Positions 42,970-52,109 are shown, counted from the first letter of the stretch. The stretch is 64,000 nucleotides of DNA from Spirochaetota bacterium (GCA_016929135.1 JAFGJK010000031.1:1-64000), one strand, 5' to 3'. Notes: generated from the sequence alone by a model not told the origin. Numbers and translations: made by a program.

Positions 42970-44007
42970 ATGATTGTCATGAAGACCAAAGGGAAACATA
43001 GCGGGAAAAAGCCCAAGGCCCACCGTCAGGAGGAGCCGGAGGATCAGGATTCGCTGGAAACTCTGGATTCCGATCTTACCGACCAGACGGAGGATATCGA
43101 CGAGTTCGAGGAGATCGAGAACGAGGTTGCCGAACCCAGGAAGAACCAGAGCCTGAAGCGGACCCTCCCCTCGGATTCGTCAGATTCGTCGATCTCCTGG
43201 TACCTGGAACAGATTAACAAGATCCCGCTCCTCTCAAGGGAGGAGGAGGACAGGCTCGCCAGGGCCGCCCGCGACGGCAGCGAGGACGCGAAGAACAGGC
43301 TCATCAAGGCGAACCTACGCTTCGTCGTATCCATAGCGAAGAAGTACCAGACCAGCGGCATCTCCCTCCTGGACCTGATCAACGAAGGGAACATGGGCAT
43401 TATCAAGGCCGCCGAGAAGTTCGATCCCGACAGGGGCTTCCATTTCATCTCCTACGCGGTGTGGTGGATACGACAGGCCATCATCCTGGCCATCTCCCAG
43501 AAGGCCTCGCTGATACGCCTTCCGCTGAATCGGACCGCCGACATCCAGAAGATCGAGAAGGTCCACAAGAAGCTGGAGAACCGGCTCGGCCGCGAGCCCA
43601 CCCCCAGCGAGATCGCCGAGGACCTGGACATGGACGACGAGGAGATCAACCACCTGCGGAACATAACCCAGGACTACATCTCGCTCGACTCGTCCTACGG
43701 CGATTCCGAGGACACCACGATCCTCAGCATGATCGTCGATTCCCGCATCGACTCGCCGGACAAGAACGTGCTCGACGAATCCCTCAGGGAGGCGCTGAAC
43801 GAGGTACTGGACACGCTCACCGAGTCCGAGCGCCAGATCATCATCATGCGCTTCGGCCTGAACGGCAACGAGCCCATGTCGCTCCAGCAGATCGGCGACA
43901 AGTTCAGCCTCTCCAAGGAGAGGATACGGCAGATCGAGAAAAAGGCGATACGCCGTCTCCGCCATCCCTCGCGAAGCCAGAAGCTGAAGAGCTTCCTGCA
44001 GGATTGA
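42970..44007 (+). CDS. RNA polymerase sigma-70 factor (RpoD/RpoS family, group 2-like)
   Basis: 345 residues; ATG 42970 or an internal ATG at 42979. An acidic N-terminal tail replaces region 1.1. Regions present: 1.2 (SSISWYLEQINKIPLLSREEE), 2.1-2.4 (LDLINEGNMGIIKAAEKF, FISYAVWWIRQAIILAIS), 3 (GREPTPSEIAEDL) and 4.2 (MSLQQIGDKFSLSKERIRQIEKKA). The short N-terminus suggests an alternative general-stress sigma factor, but it could be the principal one. The next gene follows immediately. Confidence 0.88.
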   Translation: MIVMKTKGKHSGKKPKAHRQEEPEDQDSLETLDSDLTDQTEDIDEFEEIENEVAEPRKNQSLKRTLPSDSSDSSISWYLEQINKIPLLSREEEDRLARAARDGSEDAKNRLIKANLRFVVSIAKKYQTSGISLLDLINEGNMGIIKAAEKFDPDRGFHFISYAVWWIRQAIILAISQKASLIRLPLNRTADIQKIEKVHKKLENRLGREPTPSEIAEDLDMDDEEINHLRNITQDYISLDSSYGDSEDTTILSMIVDSRIDSPDKNVLDESLREALNEVLDTLTESERQIIIMRFGLNGNEPMSLQQIGDKFSLSKERIRQIEKKAIRRLRHPSRSQKLKSFLQD

Positions 44008-44009
44008 CC

Positions 44010-45092
44010 ATGAAATTCTTCATACCGGCACTCCTGGTCGGAGCCGTTATCAACCTCTTCGTTTTGTCGCCCGTGACCGGTATCGAGCTCCGGGCGCGGT
44101 GGACCGGCCTGATCGGCGACATCGCCAACCTGGAGCGCTCGACGGAGCCGGCCCGTAAGGGCGTCCTCTTCCCCCTGTGGACGCAGGAGCGGCTGCTCTA
44201 CCTGGATGAAAACGGCGCGGAGATCGCACGGCTCGACTCGGGGGAATCGATGCTGACCGCATCATCCGGCGGGACCTACGCCGCGCGCTTTGAGAAGGTG
44301 GGGAACACGGTGGAGCTCCTGAACATGAAGGGCGAGCGCTTCTGGAAGGACAAGACCCGCGAGTACCCCGCCCTCTCCTACAGCGGCAGGCTCCTCCTTC
44401 TCATGAACGCGGACCAGAGCAGGATCAGGATACTGGACAACAGCGGCAACGAGATCGGGGACAGGCAGGTGAACGGCCGTTTCTGCACCGTCCTGGCCTT
44501 CTCCTCGCCGGGTGACAACGCGGCGGCCGGTTTCATGGACGGCTCCTACCATTTCATCGGCGAGAAGGGGAACGTTCTCTACTCAGGCCGCGTGCGGGCG
44601 GGTAATGTGGTGAAGAGCATCGCCGTGAGCCCCTCGGGCACCTTCGGCGCGGTCCACTACGGGTCCCCGGCGAAGGACTGCGTCGACATCATCGGGATAA
44701 CGGACAGGAGGGTGCGCACGATGCCCCTCTCCAAGGTCCACCTGGCCAGGACCGCCATCAATGCCGGTGATGACGGCCGCGTCGCCGTGCTGGACAGGGA
44801 CGCCGTGGTGGTGGCCGACGATGACGGTGACGTGCTCTTCAGCCTGAAGGTGAGGCCGGTGAGGACCGGCTATGCCGGGATTCAGCGCGCCGACCGGCTC
44901 TACGGCGTGCACTACACGATGACCGACGGCGAGGCAGCCTTTCTTCTCTTCACCGACGACGGGAAGGTGGTCATGGACAGGGAATTCACCTCGGAGACAT
45001 ACCTGCAGTGCATGATGCGGCCGGGGCTCATCCTTCTAAGAGGCTCTGACGGTCTATACTGCTATAGCGTGATCCGGCCGCGTTCCTTATAG
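44010..45092 (+). CDS. Secreted beta-propeller-like protein of unknown function
   Basis: 360 residues from ATG 44010 (two bases after the sigma stop); the longer frame back to 43461 is only a shadow of the sigma gene. A signal-type N-terminus (MKFFIPALLVGAVINLFVLS) is followed by repeated short beta segments of the kind seen in propellers (LYLDENGAEIARLDSG, IRILDNSGNEIGD, YHFIGEKGNVLYSG). No family named. Its last 65 bases overlap the glycosyltransferase gene on the other strand. Confidence 0.7.
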   Translation: MKFFIPALLVGAVINLFVLSPVTGIELRARWTGLIGDIANLERSTEPARKGVLFPLWTQERLLYLDENGAEIARLDSGESMLTASSGGTYAARFEKVGNTVELLNMKGERFWKDKTREYPALSYSGRLLLLMNADQSRIRILDNSGNEIGDRQVNGRFCTVLAFSSPGDNAAAGFMDGSYHFIGEKGNVLYSGRVRAGNVVKSIAVSPSGTFGAVHYGSPAKDCVDIIGITDRRVRTMPLSKVHLARTAINAGDDGRVAVLDRDAVVVADDDGDVLFSLKVRPVRTGYAGIQRADRLYGVHYTMTDGEAAFLLFTDDGKVVMDREFTSETYLQCMMRPGLILLRGSDGLYCYSVIRPRSL

Positions 45093-45900
45093 CCTCGCCG
45101 ACCTTCGCCGCGTACGCCTCGTTCCCCCGCTTCAGGGACCCCTCGTGCAGGATTCCCAGCTTCTCCATAAGCACCTCGTGCGCGCGCCGTCGCAGCTCCG
45201 CGGGCATCCCCGGCGCTTCGGCCGCCAGCAGCTTGACAATGGCGTAGATGCGGAAGCGGTCCATGCCCCAGTAACGCCGGGAGAGCTGGTCGTCGTGCCC
45301 TCCATGGCGCACCACCAGGTGCTTTTCCAGGAGTCCCACCGATTCATTCAGGGTGATGCGGAGCCACAGGTCGTAGTCCTCGCAGGCCGGAAGCCGCTCG
45401 TCGAAGGTCCCGTATTCGTCGAAGAGGGTACGGTGCATCGCCACCGCGGAGGGGCTGATCAGGCAGAGGTCCAGGGATTCTGAAAAGATCAGCCCCTGCC
45501 GCTTCAGATGCCGCAGCCGCGGGTTCACCCGGCGGCCGTTCCGTATCCAGACCTCCTCCGCCTGGTGGATCCTGAATTCCCCGTGCGCCGCGATGAAATC
45601 CCGCTGGGCGGCGAGCTTTCCCGGGAGCCACAGGTCGTCGCTGTCCAGGAAGGCGATGTATTCGCCCCCGGCGGCGGCGATTCCCCTGTTCCTGGCGGCG
45701 CTCACTCCGCGGTTCTCCTGGCGGAGGTAGCGCAGGGCGCCGCCGTATGCCACGGCCAGGGCGTCGGTGCCGTCGTCAGAGCCGTCGTCCACGACGATCA
45801 GCTCGAAGTCGCGGTATTTCTGAGAGAGGACGGAATCGACCGCCCGCCGCACCGCGGCGCACCTGTTGTGCGTGGGTATGATCACCGAGAAATAGGGCAT
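45028..45900 (-). CDS. Family 2 glycosyltransferase
   Basis: 290 residues. GT-A fold: FSVIIPTHNRCAAVRRAVDS, IVVDDGSDDGTDAL, LRQENRGVSAARNRGI, the metal-binding IAFLDSDDLW and the later ACEDYDLWLR (acceptor side). It uses a nucleotide sugar; the acceptor is unknown. The C-terminal helices lack membrane segments. It stands alone, convergent to and overlapping the propeller-like gene. Confidence 0.88.
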   Translation of the reverse strand: MPYFSVIIPTHNRCAAVRRAVDSVLSQKYRDFELIVVDDGSDDGTDALAVAYGGALRYLRQENRGVSAARNRGIAAAGGEYIAFLDSDDLWLPGKLAAQRDFIAAHGEFRIHQAEEVWIRNGRRVNPRLRHLKRQGLIFSESLDLCLISPSAVAMHRTLFDEYGTFDERLPACEDYDLWLRITLNESVGLLEKHLVVRHGGHDDQLSRRYWGMDRFRIYAIVKLLAAEAPGMPAELRRRAHEVLMEKLGILHEGSLKRGNEAYAAKVGEAIRNAAGSRYSSIDRQSLLEG

Positions 45901-46027
45901 GGCGGGTGATGTGTAGCCCCCCGGGCGATTTCCATCAATAACAATTTGACCCTTTCGTGGAGCGCACGCCTTTGTGCGGCCGTAGGGCCCGGGAGGCTCC
46001 GGTGACCGTGGCGGGGAGGGAAATGCA

Positions 46028-46056
46028 TTGACAGAAGGGGCTCCCTGTGCGATAGT
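46028..46056 (+). promoter_or_regulatory. Sigma-70-type promoter of the membrane protein/GPH genes
   Basis: TTGACA (46028-46033, perfect), 17 bases, GATAGT (46051-46056). Transcription would begin near 46063. Confidence 0.65.
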
Positions 46057-46068
46057 TTGTCGGCCCGC

Positions 46069-46098
46069 CGGGCCCGGTGCCCTGCGCTACCGGGCCCG
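46069..46098 (+). promoter_or_regulatory. 5'-leader hairpin
   Basis: CGGGCCCGGT (46069-46078) pairs perfectly with ACCGGGCCCG (46089-46098), loop of ten bases, about six bases into the predicted transcript and without a T-run. Confidence 0.55.
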
Positions 46099-46139
46099 CG
46101 GGAGTCCTTTATCGAAAAGAATCAGTGCGGGTGCATATC

Positions 46140-46781
46140 ATGGAACACATACTGCTGAAACGGATCACCGGGACGATATCTCATGTGGTGAGCGCAATTA
46201 ACTGCCTATTCATCGGCCTTTTCATTGCCCGGGTCTATTTCAAGCACGGCTCGGTATCCAGCAGCGACCTGGTCTTCGAGGACTTCGAATCCATCGTCCC
46301 CCATGTCGTCGTCATCTCCCTCGTCTTCCTCCTCGCCCATCTCTCTGGGAGGTATTCCCGGAGCATCGGCGAACCCTTCGATACATGGCATCGCCTCGCC
46401 GGCATCGGCTTCGCCTGGGTGTACCAGTGCGCCGCGGCGGCGCTCTTCGGCTATGTGGCCGGCTGGTGCGTGCTGAACGGGGGGTACGAGCCCTACGAAT
46501 ATTTTCTCAGCATCGCCATCGTCGCGCTGATCTCCCTGATGGGGTATGCCACGGCGCGCCGTTCGGGGCACAAAAGCGCCGCATTCTTCCCGGTCCCCTA
46601 TATGCTGCTCCTCATCGCGCAGGTAATCCTGTGGATAATCCGGATCGTCGACAACGCCACACTGGAGCTGGACTGGGTCTTCGCCGGCAATGTGGGGCTC
46701 TTCATCCTCGCGGGAGGATTCGTCCTCTTCTACGTGACCAGGGGGGGCGATGCCCGGCCCGCGGGGGGGGATGCCCTGTAG
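46140..46781 (+). CDS. Polytopic membrane protein of unknown function
   Basis: 213 residues from ATG 46140 (an earlier frame to 46077 overlaps the leader hairpin). About six membrane spans: around 14-36, 52-71, 83-115, 121-140, 149-171, 180-202. No charged motif or family is recognised. The GPH transporter begins 107 bases downstream, so the two may share a transcript. Confidence 0.65.
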   Translation: MEHILLKRITGTISHVVSAINCLFIGLFIARVYFKHGSVSSSDLVFEDFESIVPHVVVISLVFLLAHLSGRYSRSIGEPFDTWHRLAGIGFAWVYQCAAAALFGYVAGWCVLNGGYEPYEYFLSIAIVALISLMGYATARRSGHKSAAFFPVPYMLLLIAQVILWIIRIVDNATLELDWVFAGNVGLFILAGGFVLFYVTRGGDARPAGGDAL

Positions 46782-46888
46782 CGACGGGACAACGGCGCTC
46801 ATACAGTACGCCGTGAAAAGGGATTCCGGACAGCGGCGCCGCGGCCGGCGGTTCCGGCTCTGCAGGCTCAGCAGCGAAGGAGAATACC

Positions 46889-48283
46889 ATGAAGGAAGGT
46901 TTCGTTGTCCCCACGGGGGAAAAGATCGCCTACGGAATGGGCGATATGGCCATCAACATCGCCTACGGCGCGATGAACTTCTACTTCCTGTTCTTCCTCA
47001 CCAACGTCGCCGGCATCTCGGCCGTCGTCGCCGGGGGCATAATAATGGCCGCCGTGGCCTGGGATGCCATTACCGATTATTGGATGGGGCTGATCTCGGA
47101 CCGCACCAGTACCAGAATGGGGAGACGCAGGCCCTTCATCCTGTTCGGTGCCGTACCCTTCGGCCTGTGCTACGCCCTGCTCTGGCTCGTCCCCTTCGAT
47201 GATCCCAGGGCGCTGGCGGCGTACTATTTCGTGATCGTGATACTCTACAAGGTGGCATTCACGGTGGTGTCGATTCCGTACAACTCCCTGCACCCGGAGC
47301 TCTCGCAGAATTACGACGAACGAACCAGCATTTCGGGATACAGAATGAGCCTCTCCTTTGTGGGGACCCTTCTGGCCGCGGCGGGCATCATGCTGGTGGT
47401 GGACGTGCTCTTTCCGGGGAGGCCCGCCTACGGGAGAAGCTACCCCGTGCAGGGGATGATCTTCGGGGCCTTCATGACGGTCATACTCCTGGTGACCTTC
47501 GCCGGGACAAAGGAAAGGACCCCCGCCGTGGCGCCTCACGCCGCATTCCAGGGATTCTTCAAGTCCCTCTCGTCGACCCTGGCACTCAGAGAGTTCAGGT
47601 ACGTCCTTGGTATGTTCATCTTCAACATGGTGGGCTTCGACCTCATGAGCGCCCTGCTGGTGTTTTTCCTGAAGGACGTGATACACATACCGGAGGATTT
47701 CACCTTCATCATCATGGCGGTGCCGCTGGTGGTGGCCGTGGCCTCGGCCCCCCTGTGGGTCTACCTGGGGGAGCGGTGGGGCAAGCGGAAGGCCTACCGG
47801 ACCGCCGCACTGTACCTGGCGATGGTCTTCCTGGCGTGTCTCGTGGCGCCGGTGGGGAGCAAGCCCTTCGTCATCGGGGTGTGCGTCCTCGCCGGGGTGG
47901 GTATCTCCGCATCGCAGGTGATCCCCTTCTCGATAATACCCGACGTGATCGAGGTTGACGAGTACGAACACGGCACGCGGCGGGAGGGGGCCTTCTACGG
48001 CGTGATAATGTTCCTGTACAAGGTGTCGGCGGCGGTGGCCATCAACGTTGCCTCGCTGCTGCTGGGGCTCTTCGGGTATGTAGAATCCACGGCGGGACAG
48101 ATAACCGCCCAGCCGGCCTCGGCGCTATGGGCGGTCCGCATTCTCATCGGCGTCGGACCGGGGCTCTGCTTCCTCGTTTCCGCCTTCTTCGTGCACCGTC
48201 TTCCCATAACGCGCGAGCGCTTTGATGAGATAAAGAGGATCATCCAGGAGAGGAAGGGGTCGGGGGCCCCCGCCGGGAAATGA
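46889..48283 (+). CDS. GPH-family sugar:cation symporter (MelB-like MFS)
   Basis: 464 residues, about twelve membrane spans. AYGMGDMAINIAYGAMNF and the family signature WDAITDYWMGLISDRTSTRMG with RRRPFILFGAVP are typical of the glycoside-pentoside-hexuronide family, which imports sugars with Na+ or H+. The VEVDEYEHGTRREGAFYG stretch fits the second half. No glycosidase lies nearby, so the substrate is unknown. Confidence 0.88.
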   Translation: MKEGFVVPTGEKIAYGMGDMAINIAYGAMNFYFLFFLTNVAGISAVVAGGIIMAAVAWDAITDYWMGLISDRTSTRMGRRRPFILFGAVPFGLCYALLWLVPFDDPRALAAYYFVIVILYKVAFTVVSIPYNSLHPELSQNYDERTSISGYRMSLSFVGTLLAAAGIMLVVDVLFPGRPAYGRSYPVQGMIFGAFMTVILLVTFAGTKERTPAVAPHAAFQGFFKSLSSTLALREFRYVLGMFIFNMVGFDLMSALLVFFLKDVIHIPEDFTFIIMAVPLVVAVASAPLWVYLGERWGKRKAYRTAALYLAMVFLACLVAPVGSKPFVIGVCVLAGVGISASQVIPFSIIPDVIEVDEYEHGTRREGAFYGVIMFLYKVSAAVAINVASLLLGLFGYVESTAGQITAQPASALWAVRILIGVGPGLCFLVSAFFVHRLPITRERFDEIKRIIQERKGSGAPAGK

Positions 48284-48328
48284 GCGCCGCCGGGTGCGGC
48301 ATAAAATCCGTCGGTTCAGGGACACTTC

Positions 48329-48356
48329 TTGACAGATTCACCGGCGGGGGTACCAT
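48329..48356 (+). promoter_or_regulatory. Possible promoter for ispG
   Basis: TTGACA (48329-48334, perfect), 16 bases, TACCAT (48351-48356, four of six), 33 bases before the gene. Confidence 0.5.
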
Positions 48357-48389
48357 GCCGCTCATGGAAAAGCGTACAGGTGACAGCCG

Positions 48390-49481
48390 ATGATGGAAAG
48401 GAAGAAGACCAGGCGTGTGATGGTGGGGAGTGTTCCCGTCGGCGGCGGCGCGCCGGTATCGATCCAGTCCATGACCAGCGTCCCCACGGAGGACGCGGCC
48501 GGCACCATCGCCCAGATCGGGCGGCTGGCCGCCGCCGGGGCCGAGATCGTCAGGGTGGCGGTGCGCAGCCTCGAGGCGGCCGGGAGCCTTGGCGATATCA
48601 TAGCGGCGTCCCCGGTACCGGTGGCGGCGGACATACACTTCGACTACCGCATCGCCCTGGCGGCGATCCGCGCCGGCGTCCACAAGGTCCGCCTCAATCC
48701 GGGGAACATCGGCGGAACCGAGCGTGTGCGGGAGGTGGTGGCCGCGGCCCGGGAGCGGGGAGTGCCGATACGTATCGGGGTGAACGCCGGCTCCCTGGAC
48801 AGGAGGCGCTTCCCCCACCCCTCGCCGGAGAACATGGTGGAATCGGCCATGGAGCACGTGCGGATCCTGGAGGCGGAGGGATTCGCAGACATTATCGTAT
48901 CCCTCAAATCTTCTGACGTGCGCCTCACGGTGGAGGCGAACCGCCTCTTCTCGCGCACCTGCGACTACCCCCTGCACCTGGGACTCACCGAGGCGGGGTA
49001 CGGCACCGCCTGTATCGTCAACAGCGCGGTGGCCATCGGCACGCTCCTCATGGAGGGGATCGGCGATACCGTTCGCGTCTCCATGACCGGCGATCCGGCC
49101 GGGGAGCTGCCGGTTGCCAGAGGGATCCTGGAGGCCTCTGGCGAGCGGAGGGCGGCGATACGGATGGTCTCATGCCCCACCTGCGGCCGCACCGACCCCG
49201 ACCTGGACCTGCTCTCCCTTGCCAGGGAGATCGAGGAGTCCCTCAGGGGCCGCTACGAGGACGCGTTGACGTCCTCGGGACGCTCGATAACGGTGGCGGT
49301 GATGGGCTGCGAGGTGAACGGTCCCGGCGAGGCCCTGGAGGCTGACGTGGGGGTCGCCGGGGGGCGCGGCGGATTCATGCTCCTCTTCTCACGGGGAGAG
49401 AGGAAACGGAGGATCACGCGGGGCGAGGCCGCGGCCGCGGTGCTGGAGGAGGTGGCACGGATACTGGAGCGGGGGGAGTGA
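48390..49481 (+). CDS. ispG: 4-hydroxy-3-methylbut-2-enyl diphosphate synthase IspG
   Basis: 363 residues. It is the 4Fe-4S enzyme of the MEP isoprenoid pathway. MVGSVPVGGGAPVSIQSMTS, RLNPGNIGG and LHLGLTEAGYG are typical. Cluster cysteines are in SCPTCGR and MGCEVNGPGEA. It is the short bacterial form without the plant/Chlamydia insert. It converges with the M23 gene, leaving 3 bases between the stops. Confidence 0.96.
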   Translation: MMERKKTRRVMVGSVPVGGGAPVSIQSMTSVPTEDAAGTIAQIGRLAAAGAEIVRVAVRSLEAAGSLGDIIAASPVPVAADIHFDYRIALAAIRAGVHKVRLNPGNIGGTERVREVVAAARERGVPIRIGVNAGSLDRRRFPHPSPENMVESAMEHVRILEAEGFADIIVSLKSSDVRLTVEANRLFSRTCDYPLHLGLTEAGYGTACIVNSAVAIGTLLMEGIGDTVRVSMTGDPAGELPVARGILEASGERRAAIRMVSCPTCGRTDPDLDLLSLAREIEESLRGRYEDALTSSGRSITVAVMGCEVNGPGEALEADVGVAGGRGGFMLLFSRGERKRRITRGEAAAAVLEEVARILERGE

Positions 49482-49484
49482 CGA

Positions 49485-50402
49485 TCAGCGGAGCAGTATG
49501 CCCGGGTTGACCGGCCTGTTCCTCTTCCGCACCTCGAAGTGAAGATGGGGGCCGGTGGTCCTGCCGGTGTTCCCCGAGAGGGCGATCAGGTCGCCGCGGC
49601 TCACCGTCTGGCCGGGCCTGACGCCGATGGTGGAGAGGTGGCCGTAGTAGCTCTGGTAGCCGTGCTCATGCTCCAGGATCACCAGCTTTCCGTAGTTCCC
49701 CCTGTACCCTGAGAAGACCACCCTGCCGTTGCGCGCCGCGTGGATCCCGGTCCTCATGGGGCAGGCGATGTCGATCCCCGCATGGAACTCGGAGCGCCTC
49801 CTGTTGAAGGGGTCGCGCCTGGTGCCGAATCCCGAGGTCTGCCTGCCGATGCGCAGCGGGTTCATGAAGGCGATCCCCAGGAAGAGGGAGCGCTGCAGGT
49901 TTGAGACCTTGCCGCAGGGGATGAACACGTACTCACGGTTCAGGTCGGAGGTGTTATTCGCCCGGAGCACGTACTTCACGTCGATCCCGTTTTCCCTCAG
50001 CTGTGCCGTCAGGGTGGCGGCGCCGCGGTTTTTCAGCATGATGCCCCTCATGTTGGGGATGAAGAGCACCCTGCCGGGGGTCAGCGAGCCCGGCGAGGAG
50101 AGGTCGTTCACCGTCATGAGGGTGTCGATGTCCATGGAGAGCTTTGCCATGATGTTCCAGAAGGAGTCCCCCTGCCGAACCCGATACCGGTAGAAGCGGA
50201 GTGAGGGCATACCGCTCACGGACCTGCCGCTTTTGATGGTGTAGATGCTGCGGCGCACGTCGTCGCGGATCGTGCGCACCATGGCGTTGCCCACCGGGTC
50301 AAGGCTCGAGATGGACTCCATGGGGGGGTGATCGGCCCGGAGGCCCGCGGCCGTCACCATCACGGCGAGAAGCGCCGGGCAGATGTAGCGATACCTGGTC
50401 AT
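49485..50402 (-). CDS. LysM plus M23 metallopeptidase, secreted
   Basis: 305 residues. Signal peptide (LLAVMVTAAGLRA), a LysM domain (about 70-118, YRVRQGDSFWNIMAKLSM, PGRVLFIP), and a C-terminal M23 peptidase (about 175-305) with the zinc ligands in FHAGIDIA, HLHFEV and the STIGVRPGQTVSRGDLIAL segment. It cuts peptidoglycan peptide bridges. It is divergent from the bactofilin gene, a pairing known from cell-shape loci. Confidence 0.9.
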   Translation of the reverse strand: MTRYRYICPALLAVMVTAAGLRADHPPMESISSLDPVGNAMVRTIRDDVRRSIYTIKSGRSVSGMPSLRFYRYRVRQGDSFWNIMAKLSMDIDTLMTVNDLSSPGSLTPGRVLFIPNMRGIMLKNRGAATLTAQLRENGIDVKYVLRANNTSDLNREYVFIPCGKVSNLQRSLFLGIAFMNPLRIGRQTSGFGTRRDPFNRRRSEFHAGIDIACPMRTGIHAARNGRVVFSGYRGNYGKLVILEHEHGYQSYYGHLSTIGVRPGQTVSRGDLIALSGNTGRTTGPHLHFEVRKRNRPVNPGILLR

Positions 50403-50512
50403 TGTTGCGCCCCTATAGGTACAGTATCGGACGGAGGGGGCGATGATTTAAGAGGAATAAGAAAAAAAATTATGTCGCATCGATGAAAAGGGGAGGGGGA
50501 CGAAAAATGATA

Positions 50513-50540
50513 TTGACATTGTACGGGAATGAAATAATCT
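50513..50540 (+). promoter_or_regulatory. Sigma-70-type promoter of the bactofilin gene
   Basis: TTGACA (50513-50518, perfect), 16 bases, TAATCT (50535-50540, four of six), 64 bases before the ATG. Confidence 0.6.
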
Positions 50541-50603
50541 GTCGAAGGTGTGTGAAACCGCGCCGTCCGGCGCGGGAACAGTGAAAAGGAGACACGGCTC
50601 GTT

Positions 50604-51020
50604 ATGGCAGTGAAAAGCGGCGATATCGCCAGCAACGTGATTGGCGAAAATTCCTACTTTACCGGCACCTTCATCATCAACGGTTCCCTCAGGATCGACG
50701 GGCGCTTCGAGGGGAAGTATCTTCAGGCGGAGCAGCTCTACGTGGGCAGGTCCGGCAAGATACGGACCAACATCAACGCCGTCTCCGTCATCGTCGAGGG
50801 CCTCATCGTCGGCAACATCAACGCCACCAGCCGCGTCCTTCTCATGCCCACCGCGAAGATCCTGGGGGACATCAAAACCCCGGAGCTGATCATCCAGAAC
50901 GGCGTGATTCTCGAGGGGAGATGCACCATCTCCAATGACCTGAAGTCCTCCGCCAAGGACCTCATCAGCGTCGAGTACGAGAAGAACAAGATAATCCCCG
51001 AGGAGTTTCTTGAGAAATAG
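50604..51020 (+). CDS. Bactofilin (polymer-forming cytoskeletal protein)
   Basis: 138 residues. It is the DUF583 beta-helix: FIINGSLRIDGRFEGKYLQA, AVSVIVEGLIVGNINATSR and LMPTAKILGDIKTPELIIQN. It forms filaments that place wall enzymes. The M23/LysM gene is divergent next door, as in other bactofilin loci. It ends inside the start of pdxA (overlap 11 bases). Confidence 0.92.
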   Translation: MAVKSGDIASNVIGENSYFTGTFIINGSLRIDGRFEGKYLQAEQLYVGRSGKIRTNINAVSVIVEGLIVGNINATSRVLLMPTAKILGDIKTPELIIQNGVILEGRCTISNDLKSSAKDLISVEYEKNKIIPEEFLEK

Positions 51021-52005
51021 CCTCCTGACGATCGGCATCACCGCCGGTGACCCCGCAGGAATAGGGCCGGAAATCGCATTAAAGGCAATGCAGCAGATAC
51101 CCGCGGAAGAGGCGAGGACGGTTCTCCTGTGCCGCAGGGATGTCGTGGAACGCCGGTACCGCCAGCTCGCCGGGGGGCTCGCCGTCGCCGGCGGGGAGGA
51201 GGAGCTGCGCCGCGCCGGCGCCGGGAGGATTCTCTACCACGTCCCGTCGGAGCATCCCGTGCCGGAGCCGGGCCGCGGGAGCGCGGAGACGGGGGGCGAG
51301 TCAATCGGGTACGTCGACACGGCCCTGGAGCTCTGGAGGCGGGGCGCCATCGACGCCCTGGTCACCGGCCCGGTGAGCAAGGGGCTGGTGCAGCGGCACG
51401 GCGTGCCCTTCACGGGACACACCGAGTATATCGCCGGATTCACCGGCGGCAGCCCCTATATGATGATGTATTCGGGAGAGTACCGGGTCGTCCTCGCCTC
51501 GACGCACCTGCCCGTCGCCTCGGTCCAGGACTACCTCTCCCAGGAGCGGCTGCTGGAGGTGATTCGCGCCGGGTACGAATCGATCCGCGCCATCGACGGC
51601 GGCGAGGCGACACTGGCGATCGCCGGCCTGGACCCCCACTGCGGCGACGACGGTGCCATCGGGAGCTTCGACGATGAGGTGACCGCCGCGGCGGTACGGC
51701 GGGCCAGGGATGAGGGGATCCCAGTGGAGGGGCCCTTCGCCGCGGACACGCTCTTCATTCCGGAACGGTGGCGACGCTACAGCCTTGCGGTCGCCCAGTA
51801 CCACGACCAGGGGCTCATCCCCTTCAAGATGCTCGCCTTCGACCGCGGGGTGAACGTGACCCTGGGGCTCCCCATCGTGAGGACCTCCGTGGACCACGGC
51901 ACCGCCTTCGATATTGCCGGCAGGGGGGTCGCCGGATGCGGGAGCATGGTGGAGGCGATACGGGTTGCCGCCTCGCTGGTGCGCCTCCGGCGCGCTGAGG
52001 GATGA
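51010..52005 (+). CDS. pdxA: 4-hydroxythreonine-4-phosphate dehydrogenase PdxA
   Basis: 331 residues from a TTG at 51010 with GAGGAG upstream, overlapping the bactofilin end. It makes the pyridoxal-phosphate precursor. GITAGDPAGIGPEIALKA, TGPVSKGLV, GHTEYIAGFTGG, metal histidines in AGLDPHCGDDG and QYHDQGLIPFK (His-Asp), and the GTAFDIAG end are typical. A broader D-4HB dehydrogenase role is possible. Confidence 0.92.
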   Translation: MRNSLLTIGITAGDPAGIGPEIALKAMQQIPAEEARTVLLCRRDVVERRYRQLAGGLAVAGGEEELRRAGAGRILYHVPSEHPVPEPGRGSAETGGESIGYVDTALELWRRGAIDALVTGPVSKGLVQRHGVPFTGHTEYIAGFTGGSPYMMMYSGEYRVVLASTHLPVASVQDYLSQERLLEVIRAGYESIRAIDGGEATLAIAGLDPHCGDDGAIGSFDDEVTAAAVRRARDEGIPVEGPFAADTLFIPERWRRYSLAVAQYHDQGLIPFKMLAFDRGVNVTLGLPIVRTSVDHGTAFDIAGRGVAGCGSMVEAIRVAASLVRLRRAEG

Positions 52006-52053
52006 GGGGTTTCCCGCTCATGAGAATATAATTGCGTGCCGATAAAATAATAA

Positions 52054-52081
52054 TTGTGTCCATTGAGCCCTGTGGTAGAAT
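52054..52081 (+). promoter_or_regulatory. Sigma-70-type promoter before the small membrane protein
   Basis: TTGTGT (52054-52059), 16 bases, TAGAAT (52076-52081, five of six). A GCCGATAA octamer identical to the sigma-28 -10 lies at 52038-52045 upstream, but no matching -35 is seen. Confidence 0.5.
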
Positions 52082-52109
52082 TGAGTGAGTACGGTGAGCT
52101 GGGTTGGCC

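Noticed and set aside
43461..44009. N-terminal extension of the propeller-like protein
   Set aside because: It is Arg/His/Pro-rich shadow sequence within the sigma-70 gene; the true start at 44010 has a signal peptide.
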